6,150 bases of DNA, taken from Fusobacterium sp. Lineage in GTDB: Bacteria; Fusobacteriota; Fusobacteriia; Fusobacteriales; Fusobacteriaceae. This document shows positions 1-4,627 of the stretch, piece by piece. Every line of letters begins with the position of its first letter. Position 1 is the first letter of the stretch. The stretch lies in the NCBI GenBank assembly GCA_020024855.1, contig JAHHTB010000115.1, positions 1-6,150 of the forward strand. Direction: 5' to 3'. The position numbers were made by a program, and so were the translations under genes. Under the pieces are notes generated by a model. The model made no database searches and was not told the origin of the DNA. It saw only the letters and a list, made by a program, of their open reading frames with translations.

Positions 1-123
1 GATATAAAAAATTTTATTTGTATTTTGTCAAACGATATTAAGAATAAAAAGATAGAAAAAAATTTAAGATTAGGTCCTTATGATGCCTTTGTATTCTTTA
101 GAAAAAATAATTATAAAAAATAG
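1..123 (+). CDS. treC: C-terminal end of a GH13 glycoside hydrolase, probably trehalose-6-phosphate hydrolase (partial)
   Basis: Frame 1 is open from the left edge to a TAG at 121-123 and gives 40 residues. Near the end is LRLGPYDAFVFFRK, which resembles the C-terminal beta-domain ending of alpha-amylase-superfamily (GH13) glucosidases, where a short 'LisN' strand is followed by 'LrPyEa.vy'. Here these appear as CILSN and LRLGPYDAFVF. Trehalose-6-phosphate hydrolases belong to this group and cleave cytoplasmic trehalose-6-phosphate to glucose and glucose-6-phosphate. The assignment to treC rests mainly on the next gene, a clear treB, whose Shine-Dalgarno overlaps this stop codon. Sequence alone would also allow an oligo-1,6-glucosidase or another GH13 alpha-glucosidase. 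The catalytic domain lies outside the window. Confidence 0.72.
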   Translation, partial: DIKNFICILSNDIKNKKIEKNLRLGPYDAFVFFRKNNYKK

Positions 124-127
124 GAGG
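122..127 (+). promoter_or_regulatory. Shine-Dalgarno of treB overlapping the upstream stop codon
   Basis: AGGAGG, fully complementary to the 16S anti-SD, begins inside the TAG stop (121-123) of the upstream hydrolase and lies 7 bases before the treB ATG. The overlap suggests one transcript with translational coupling of hydrolase and permease. Confidence 0.85.
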
Positions 128-134
128 AAATTTT

Positions 135-1535
135 ATGCCACAAATTAATGAAAAATTTAGAGATGATGCTTTAAAGGTGATTGAAGGAGTAGGAGGAAAA
201 GATAATGTATCTTCAGTTACTCATTGTATGACAAGACTTAGATTTGTTTTAAAAGATCAAAGTAAAGCTGATATAAAAAAATTAGAATCTATAAAAAGTG
301 TAAAAGGAAGTTTTACTAATGGAGGACAATTTCAGATAATTATAGGTAATACAGTTGCTGAATTTTATAAAACTATGACAGCACTTTTTGATTTAAAGGA
401 AGTATCAAAGGAAGAAAATAAAGAGTTTGCTAAAAAAAATATGAATCCATTAGAAAGATTTTTATCAACTATGGCAGAAATATTTGTTCCTCTTTTACCT
501 GCTATTATTTGTGGAGGATTAATTTTAGGATTTAGAAATATTATAGGTGATATTCAATTTGGAGGACAAACATTAGCACAAGCAAGTCCATTTTGGGCAA
601 CTGTCAATAATTTCCTTTGGCTTATAGGAGAAGCTATATTCCATTTTTTACCTGTTGGTTTAACTTGGTCTGTTGTAAAAAAAATGGGTGGAAGTCAAAT
701 CTTAGGAATTATATTAGGAATAACTTTAGTATCACCACAACTTATGAATGCATATAATATAGGTAAACTTACTCCTGAAGTTTGGGATTTTGGAGTATTT
801 TCTATTGAAAAAGTGGGGTATCAGGCTCAAGTGATCCCAGCAATTCTAGCTGGAATTACTCTTGGATTTATTGAAACTAGACTTAATAAAATAATTCCTA
901 CATCTTTAAGGATAGTGATTGTTCCTTTAATATCTTTAATTACTGCTGTGTTTTTAGCTCATTCTATAATAGGACCAATAGGAAGAGAGGTGGGAAATTT
1001 TGTAGGATATATTTTCCAAATATTACTTACAGGTAGATTTGCAGTAATAGGATCTATTATTTTTGGATTTTTATATGCCCCTTTAGTTATTACAGGAATA
1101 CATCATACAACAAATGCTGTGGAATTTACTCTTATTCAACAAATAGGTGGAACTATGATTTTCCCTTTATTAGCTTTAAGTAATATTTCTCAAGCTACAG
1201 CTTCTTTGGCTATGAGTTTTGCTTCTAAAAATGTGAAAAAAGATGTTGCTATTCCTGCTTCAATTTCTGCCTATCTTGGTGTAACAGAACCAGCTATGTA
1301 TGGGGTGAATATAAAATATAAATATCCTATGATATGTGCAATGATAGGATCAGCAATTGGTGCAGGAATATGTGGATTTTTTGGTGTAATGGCTAATAGT
1401 ATAGGTGTTGGTGGATTACCGGGAATTTTGACAATAAAGCCTCAATATTGGTTGGTATACTTGATTGCAATGCTTACTACAATTAGTACTTCGTTTATTT
1501 TAACATTTATTTGGTCTAAAAAAAGTAACATTTAA
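135..1535 (+). CDS. treB: Trehalose-specific PTS permease, EIIBC component
   Basis: This 466-residue inner-membrane protein takes up trehalose and phosphorylates it to trehalose-6-phosphate. Residues 1-80 form an EIIB domain with the phospho-acceptor Cys31 in the motif THCMTRLRF, followed by VKGSFTNGGQFQIIIG. Residues from about 105 form the EIIC membrane domain. It carries GGLILGFRNIIGD (127-139), VSPQLMNAY, GYQAQVIPAILAG, YAPLVITGIHHTT and the glucose-superfamily loop GVTEPAMYG (382-390). These blocks match what I remember of E. coli TreB nearly word for word, and the length is typical (about 470). There is no EIIA domain, so phosphate must come from an EIIA-Glc type protein elsewhere. The ATG at 135 has an AGGAGG 7 bases upstream. 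It sits 11 bases after the putative treC stop. The hydrolase-first order is the reverse of the treB-treC order of E. coli. Confidence 0.96.
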   Translation: MPQINEKFRDDALKVIEGVGGKDNVSSVTHCMTRLRFVLKDQSKADIKKLESIKSVKGSFTNGGQFQIIIGNTVAEFYKTMTALFDLKEVSKEENKEFAKKNMNPLERFLSTMAEIFVPLLPAIICGGLILGFRNIIGDIQFGGQTLAQASPFWATVNNFLWLIGEAIFHFLPVGLTWSVVKKMGGSQILGIILGITLVSPQLMNAYNIGKLTPEVWDFGVFSIEKVGYQAQVIPAILAGITLGFIETRLNKIIPTSLRIVIVPLISLITAVFLAHSIIGPIGREVGNFVGYIFQILLTGRFAVIGSIIFGFLYAPLVITGIHHTTNAVEFTLIQQIGGTMIFPLLALSNISQATASLAMSFASKNVKKDVAIPASISAYLGVTEPAMYGVNIKYKYPMICAMIGSAIGAGICGFFGVMANSIGVGGLPGILTIKPQYWLVYLIAMLTTISTSFILTFIWSKKSNI

Positions 1536-1553
1536 GTATTGTTTTTGAATAGA

Positions 1554-1573
1554 TTATCTTTTGTGTAAGATAA
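1554..1573 (+). terminator. Weak hairpin after treB, possible terminator
   Basis: TTATCTT (1554-1560) and AAGATAA (1567-1573) form a perfect 7-bp stem with a 6-base loop, starting 19 bases after the treB stop. No clean U-run follows, so intrinsic termination would be poor. It could instead be a 3'-end stabilising hairpin. Confidence 0.35.
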
Positions 1574-1578
1574 ATAAT

Positions 1579-1612
1579 ATAAAATTATCCACACTTTATA
1601 TTGTAATTTTAT
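1579..1612. repeat. AT-only inverted repeat in the gap after treB
   Basis: ATAAAATTA (1579-1587) is a perfect inverted copy of TAATTTTAT (1604-1612), with a 16-base centre. It lies in the 194-base gene-free stretch 1536-1729. Its role is unknown. In DNA this AT-rich, a 9-bp match may be chance. The rest of the gap shows only A/T tracts and weak promoter-like matches. Confidence 0.3.
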
Positions 1613-1629
1613 CAGAAAAATATTAAAAT
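1601..1629 (+). promoter_or_regulatory. Candidate promoter for the 150-residue protein gene
   Basis: TTGTAA (1601-1606) and TAAAAT (1624-1629) are 17 bases apart, a plausible sigma-70-type pair. A second candidate, TTAAGA (1677-1682) with TATAAA (1699-1704) at 16 bases, lies closer to the gene. Such matches are frequent in this base composition, so neither is secure. Confidence 0.3.
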
Positions 1630-1716
1630 ATAAAAAATTATTTATAAAAGTTTTTATGTTTCTAAAAAAATAAAAGTTAAGAAAATTATATCTAATCTTA
1701 TAAAAATTTTTTTAAT

Positions 1717-1726
1717 AGGGGTTGAT
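1717..1726 (+). promoter_or_regulatory. Non-canonical extended Shine-Dalgarno of the 150-residue protein gene
   Basis: AGGGGTTGAT differs from the full anti-SD complement AGGAGGTGAT at two bases, one of which still allows a G-U pair. The GGGG block ends 8 bases before the ATG at 1730, which supports that start. Confidence 0.6.
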
Positions 1727-1729
1727 AAT

Positions 1730-2182
1730 ATGGACAATAACTATAGTTTTTATGAAATTAATCTACAAAGAGAGATACTTAAAGAGAAAAGTGATGAAAT
1801 TTTAGCTGATTTTCATAAATATATGCAAAAACATGGTGTGAATGAATTAGATATAAAAACATCAATAGGACAATTGTACAAGATAGTAGAAGATATCTCT
1901 TGTAATATTTTAAAATCATCAAAGTATGAAAGTTTGAAAGAATTATCAGAAGTTAATGTAAAATTAGGATTAGCTAGAGAGATAATAAAAAATATAGATA
2001 CAGATGAAGATATGCCAGAAAGTTTAAATAAGTATTTTGATGAGTTTTTTGAAAAATGTAAAACTTTATCCCTAGAAGAATTAAGAGAGATTTCATCTAA
2101 AGCTAAAGATGAGGAAACAAAACTTTTTATAGGAACAATTATTGATTATTTTATTAAGCTTCATTTTACTAAAATAGTATAG
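1730..2182 (+). CDS. Hypothetical soluble, mostly helical protein of 150 residues
   Basis: I do not recognise this protein. The ATG at 1730 follows a good AGGGGTTGAT ribosome site. The product is highly charged, rich in Glu, Lys, Ile and Leu, has two cysteines (58 and 110), no tryptophan, no signal peptide and no membrane segment. The pattern suggests successive amphipathic helices at about 7-34, 42-62, 66-88, 97-111 and 115-144, with a loop at DTDEDMP (90-96). This looks like a small cytoplasmic helical bundle. No catalytic or nucleic-acid-binding motif stands out. It stands alone: a 194-base gap on each side separates it from treB and from hsp20, and hsp20 has its own promoter. Codon use matches the neighbours, so there is no sign of recent transfer. 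It is clearly a coding gene, but the function is unknown. Confidence 0.8.
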   Translation: MDNNYSFYEINLQREILKEKSDEILADFHKYMQKHGVNELDIKTSIGQLYKIVEDISCNILKSSKYESLKELSEVNVKLGLAREIIKNIDTDEDMPESLNKYFDEFFEKCKTLSLEELREISSKAKDEETKLFIGTIIDYFIKLHFTKIV

Positions 2183-2186
2183 AGTA

Positions 2187-2238
2187 ATAAATAAAAAAAT
2201 TATAAGAGATAATTTATCCCTTGCAATTTTTTATTTAT
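2187..2238 (+). terminator. AT-only inverted repeat after the 150-residue protein gene, possible terminator
   Basis: ATAAATAAAAAAATT (2187-2201) pairs with AATTTTTTATTTAT (2225-2238) with one bulged A. The loop between them contains a smaller GATAA/TTATC inverted repeat (2208-2218). It begins 4 bases after the stop codon, and its right arm is T-rich. An all-AU stem is weak, so the terminator call is tentative. Confidence 0.35.
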
Positions 2239-2254
2239 AAATTTTTATCAAAAA

Positions 2255-2281
2255 TTAGCACTCGTATATTGACATTGCTAA
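2255..2281 (+). promoter_or_regulatory. CIRCE-like HrcA operator upstream of hsp20
   Basis: TTAGCACTC (2255-2263) is a perfect left half of the CIRCE element. After exactly 9 bases comes CATTGCTAA (2273-2281), which matches 7 of 9 bases of the right half GAGTGCTAA. CIRCE is bound by the heat-shock repressor HrcA. It overlaps the hsp20 promoter, so HrcA binding would block RNA polymerase until heat or misfolding stress. The arms, spacing, and a heat-shock gene directly downstream make this call strong despite two substitutions. Confidence 0.88.
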
Positions 2282-2297
2282 TAAAAAGATATATAAT
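2269..2297 (+). promoter_or_regulatory. Consensus sigma-70-type promoter of hsp20
   Basis: TTGACA (2269-2274) and TATAAT (2292-2297) are both perfect consensus hexamers with the ideal 17-base spacer. Transcription should begin near 2304, giving a leader of about 70 bases. The -35 box lies across the CIRCE spacer and right arm. Confidence 0.88.
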
Positions 2298-2347
2298 TGT
2301 CTTGTAGAAAAGGAAAAGGCTATTGGGATAAACAAATGAACTAAAGT

Positions 2348-2381
2348 AATATGTATATCAAAAGGAGATGGTGTATATGTT
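2348..2381 (+). promoter_or_regulatory. Possible start-codon hairpin in the hsp20 leader (RNA thermometer candidate)
   Basis: Bases 2348-2359 can pair without interruption with 2370-2381: 12 pairs, of which 7 are A-U, one is G-C and four are G-U wobbles. The loop 2360-2369 holds the AAGGAG ribosome site, and the AUG at 2377-2379 lies in the 3' arm. So weak a stem could melt with heat, as in known thermosensors of small heat-shock mRNAs. Chance pairing in AT-rich sequence is possible, and no folding was computed. Confidence 0.35.
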
Positions 2382-2802
2382 TATGCCAAGTATTTTTAAC
2401 AAAGGATTTATGGATAATGTTTTTGATGATGATTTTTTTACAGACTTTAAAGGTAGAAAAGCAATAGGAAATACAGACATTAAAGAGCTAGAAAATAAAT
2501 ATGAGCTTGAAGTAGAACTTCCAGGTTTTGCAAAAGAAGACATTAAAGCTGAAGTAAAAAATGGATATTTAGTTGTTAGTGCTTCTCACAATGAAAATAA
2601 AGATGAAAAAGATGAAGAGGGAAGATACATAAGAAAAGAAAGATATACAGGACAATGTATGAGAAGTTTTTATGTGGGAAATTATGTAAATGAGGAAGAT
2701 ATAAAAGCTAAATTTGAAAATGGTATCTTAAAATTAGAAGTACCTAAAAAAGAGGAACAACCAAAAGTAGAAGAAAAGAAATATATTCAAATAGAAGGAT
2801 AA
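2377..2802 (+). CDS. hsp20: Small heat-shock protein, Hsp20/alpha-crystallin family
   Basis: This 141-residue protein is an ATP-independent holdase chaperone that binds unfolding cytoplasmic proteins and usually works as a large oligomer. A short N-terminal arm rich in Phe and Asp (1-28) precedes the alpha-crystallin domain (about 30-124). The domain shows ELEVELPGFAKEDIKAEVKNGYLVVSA (43-69), the RKERYTGQCMRSFYV strand region (86-100) and the family hallmark FENGILKLEVPK (113-124). The charged tail ends in an I-x-I motif (I137-Q-I139), which in this family docks onto neighbouring dimers. Length is typical. I chose ATG 2377 because AGGAG (2363-2367) lies 9 bases upstream. An in-frame ATG at 2368 directly abuts the ribosome site and is unlikely. 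The gene is monocistronic, with its own CIRCE-controlled promoter and a strong terminator. Confidence 0.95.
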   Translation: MFMPSIFNKGFMDNVFDDDFFTDFKGRKAIGNTDIKELENKYELEVELPGFAKEDIKAEVKNGYLVVSASHNENKDEKDEEGRYIRKERYTGQCMRSFYVGNYVNEEDIKAKFENGILKLEVPKKEEQPKVEEKKYIQIEG

Positions 2803-2811
2803 TAATTAAAT

Positions 2812-2865
2812 AAAAGGGGCTGTTGCTTAATGATTAAAAGTCATCAATTTGCAACAACCCTTTTT
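2812..2865. terminator. Bidirectional terminator between hsp20 and the metallophosphoesterase gene
   Basis: AAAAGGGGCTGTTGC (2812-2826) pairs with GCAACAACCCTTTTT (2851-2865). The 6-bp TGTTGC/GCAACA stem and the GGG/CCC plus A/T stem are separated by a small internal bulge. The loop can form a further ATGA/TCAT pairing (2830-2833 with 2841-2844). The T-tract at 2861-2865 terminates hsp20. In reverse, CCCCTTTTATTT follows the stem and can terminate the - strand gene, whose stop codon overlaps the element. Confidence 0.85.
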
Positions 2866-3559
2866 ATATTTTAAGTTCAATTATATCATTAAATAAAAAT
2901 CTCATTTTGTCACAGATTTTTTCTATATGAAAATGTCCACAATACCATTTTTTATAATCTAATTTATTTTCTATTGTTTGTAGCCATTTTTCAGTGGAAT
3001 TATCAATTATATTTTGATTTATTATAGGTAAAAAAGCTTCAGTAGGTCTATAATTAAAAGGACAAGTATGACTTAAAACTAAATCTATTTTCCATTTTTT
3101 ATTTTTTAATTGCTTTTCTACATATTTTTTTATTTTTTCAGATGGTTGCTCATTTTTAAACCAGTGTAGACCATTTACAATTCTATAAAATTTATCAATA
3201 CTGTATGCACCACCAATAACAATGGAGTTTAGACCATCAAAATTATAAATCTCTCCATCTTTAGCAAAGATTAAATTGTCAAATTCTTTTTCAAAATATA
3301 CTTTTCCATCAAACATTTGAACTTCTTCATATGTTTCAATGTTAAATGGTCTTTCTTCATGATTTCCATGAATACAAAATAAAGTGATGGGAAGTTTACT
3401 AAGAGAGTGTTTTACAGTTAAATCTTTTATTCCACCAAAATAATTTATTCCAACATCACCAAGAATAATTAGAACATCATCTTTTGTCGTTTTGTTTTCA
3501 CTACAAAATAACTTTATTCTTTCAAAATCCCTATGTGTGTCTCCTGTTATATAAAACAT
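2864..3559 (-). CDS. Calcineurin-like metallophosphoesterase
   Basis: This 231-residue cytoplasmic protein has every metal-binding block of the calcineurin-like phosphoesterase fold. They are GDTH (6-9), GDVG (34-37), GNHEE (65-69), the SH of LSHTCP (163-167) and GHFH (208-211). It should therefore bind two metals and hydrolyse a phosphoester. GGAYSIDKFYR (116-126) and the W133/EQ segment are typical of a stand-alone bacterial and phage subgroup whose substrate I cannot name. ATG 3559 is preferred because AAGGAG lies 7 bases upstream and an extended -10 box lies at 3588-3596. An earlier in-frame ATG at 3613 would add 18 residues but has no ribosome site and falls within the putative -35 region. 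The gene converges on hsp20 and diverges from phnD. The phosphorus-related neighbour is suggestive, but no functional link is shown. Confidence 0.9.
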   Translation of the reverse strand: MFYITGDTHRDFERIKLFCSENKTTKDDVLIILGDVGINYFGGIKDLTVKHSLSKLPITLFCIHGNHEERPFNIETYEEVQMFDGKVYFEKEFDNLIFAKDGEIYNFDGLNSIVIGGAYSIDKFYRIVNGLHWFKNEQPSEKIKKYVEKQLKNKKWKIDLVLSHTCPFNYRPTEAFLPIINQNIIDNSTEKWLQTIENKLDYKKWYCGHFHIEKICDKMRFLFNDIIELKI

Positions 3560-3587
3560 TATCTCACTCCTTAAATCTTTTAGAGGT

Positions 3588-3616
3588 ATTATATCATTTT
3601 TTAAAGTTTTCATTAA
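3588..3616 (-). promoter_or_regulatory. Extended -10 promoter of the metallophosphoesterase gene
   Basis: On the - strand, TGATATAAT (3596 down to 3588) is a perfect extended -10 (TGN plus TATAAT). A weak -35, TTAATG (3616-3611), lies 17 bases upstream. Transcription should start near 3581, leaving a leader of about 22 bases with AAGGAG at 3572-3567. Confidence 0.65.
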
Positions 3617-3673
3617 ATAATAAAATAAAATTTTATTATACAGATTGTATTACTACACTTTTTTGAATAAAAA

Positions 3674-3702
3674 TTAACATAATTGCTACAAGAGAGTATA
3701 AT
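3674..3702 (+). promoter_or_regulatory. Promoter of the phnDCE operon
   Basis: TTAACA (3674-3679, 5 of 6 consensus bases) and TATAAT (3697-3702, perfect) are separated by 17 bases. Transcription should start near 3709, about 35 bases before the phnD ATG. Two copies of the palindrome ATTTAAAT (3701-3708 and 3721-3728) flank this start. No riboswitch-like structure fits in so short a leader. Confidence 0.75.
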
Positions 3703-3728
3703 TTAAATATAAAATATTAAATTTAAAT

Positions 3729-3739
3729 GGGGGTTGGTT
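3729..3739 (+). promoter_or_regulatory. Non-canonical G-rich ribosome binding site of phnD
   Basis: GGGGGTTGGTT precedes the ATG at 3744, with the G-run ending 10 bases upstream. It pairs with the anti-SD only through several G-U wobbles. It resembles the GGGGTTG site of the gene at 1730. Confidence 0.5.
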
Positions 3740-3743
3740 AATT

Positions 3744-4619
3744 ATGAAGAAAAGATTAAATGTATTTTTAATTTTTTTAATTACAATTTTATTTGTTTTT
3801 ACAGGGTGTGGAGATAAGAAAGAGAATGAAACTTTAAAATTAGGTTTTGTTCCTCTTATTGATGGAGATAAACTTATAGAATCAACAGCTCCACTTGCTG
3901 ATGTTTTAAGTAAGGCAATAGGAAAAAAAGTTGAAATAGTCACAGCAACAAATTATGTAGGAATAGTTGAAGGGATAAGTGCATCTAAAATAGATTTCGG
4001 AATTATTCCACCATTTGCATATGTATTGGCTAATAAAGAGAGTAATGCTCAAGTAATTTTAAAGGCTTTAAATAAAAAAGGACAATCTTTTTATCGTTCA
4101 GAATTTTTTGTAAATAAAGATAGTGGAATAAAAAGTATAGAGGATTTAAAAGGAAAAAAAGTGGCTTTTGTTGACCCATCTTCATCTTCTGGATACCTTT
4201 ATCCAGGTGCATATTTAAAGAAAAATGGAATAGATTTAGAAAAAGATATTCAAGTTGTATATAGTGGTGGACATGACAAATCTTTACAACTACTTTTAAA
4301 TAGAGATGTAGATGCTATTGCTGTGTATGAGGGAGCAAGAGAAAAATATCAAAAAGAATTTGATGGAATAATAGAGCAAACAGAAGTTTTATGTTATTCT
4401 GATAATATTCCATATATAAGTGTTACAGTAAGAGGAGATATGTCTCCAGAATTAAAAGAAGAAATAAAAGAGGGACTTTTAAAAGGACTTAATGGAGAAG
4501 AGGGGAAAAAATTAACAATAGAGCTATTTAATTTATATGGATTTGAAGAGGCTCAAGATAGTGATTATGATGGAATAAGAACAACAGCGGAATTAATGGA
4601 TATTGATTTAGCAAAATAG
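3744..4619 (+). CDS. phnD: Phosphonate/phosphite-type ABC transporter substrate-binding lipoprotein
   Basis: This 291-residue protein is the extracytoplasmic ligand-binding part of a phosphonate-family ABC importer. Residues 1-22 are a lipoprotein signal: basic MKKR, a hydrophobic core and the lipobox FTGC, with Cys22 the likely lipidated residue. The mature part is a PhnD-type periplasmic binding fold. It shows LKLGFVPLIDGDKL (31-44), NYVGIVEGI (70-78), DFGIIPPFAYV (84-94), SIEDLKGKKVAFVDPSSSSGYLYP (131-154), YSGGHDKSLQLLLNRDVDA (173-191) and AVYEGAR. By analogy with E. coli PhnD, Tyr71, the Ser146-149 loop and His177 are likely to line the phosphonate pocket. Length is normal. It is the first gene of the operon, with its own promoter, and the phnC ribosome site overlaps its stop. 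The actual ligand (alkylphosphonate, phosphite or phosphate) cannot be told from sequence. Confidence 0.92.
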   Translation: MKKRLNVFLIFLITILFVFTGCGDKKENETLKLGFVPLIDGDKLIESTAPLADVLSKAIGKKVEIVTATNYVGIVEGISASKIDFGIIPPFAYVLANKESNAQVILKALNKKGQSFYRSEFFVNKDSGIKSIEDLKGKKVAFVDPSSSSGYLYPGAYLKKNGIDLEKDIQVVYSGGHDKSLQLLLNRDVDAIAVYEGAREKYQKEFDGIIEQTEVLCYSDNIPYISVTVRGDMSPELKEEIKEGLLKGLNGEEGKKLTIELFNLYGFEEAQDSDYDGIRTTAELMDIDLAK

Positions 4620-4627
4620 GAGATTGA

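Noticed and set aside
1536..1729. Small RNA or riboswitch in the gap after treB
   Set aside because: Only AT-only inverted repeats and A/T tracts are visible. No conserved aptamer core or GC-containing structured element was found.
2358..2543. Open frame on the - strand opposite hsp20
   Set aside because: It lies antisense to the strongly conserved Hsp20 coding sequence and has a low-complexity Ser/Leu/Lys composition with no recognisable product. It is a shadow frame.
1730..2802. Toxin-antitoxin or defence pair formed by the 150-residue protein and the downstream gene
   Set aside because: The downstream gene is a clear Hsp20 with its own CIRCE-controlled promoter 194 bases away. The first protein shows no toxin, antitoxin or DNA-binding motif.
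2864..3559. Prophage remnant signalled by the phage-like metallophosphoesterase
   Set aside because: Similar phosphoesterases occur in phages, but no integrase, structural gene, attachment repeat or composition shift is present around it.
3484..3666. Open frame on the + strand opposite the metallophosphoesterase start
   Set aside because: It overlaps the conserved GDTH and GDVG coding region in antisense, has no ribosome site, and reads through the divergent promoter area.
3686..3943. Open frame on the - strand across the phnD signal peptide and promoter
   Set aside because: It is antisense to the phnD start, and its C-terminal part is translated AT-rich intergenic DNA.
4030..4212. Open frame on the - strand inside phnD
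   Set aside because: It is antisense to conserved PhnD sequence, with a composition typical of reverse-read AT-rich codons.
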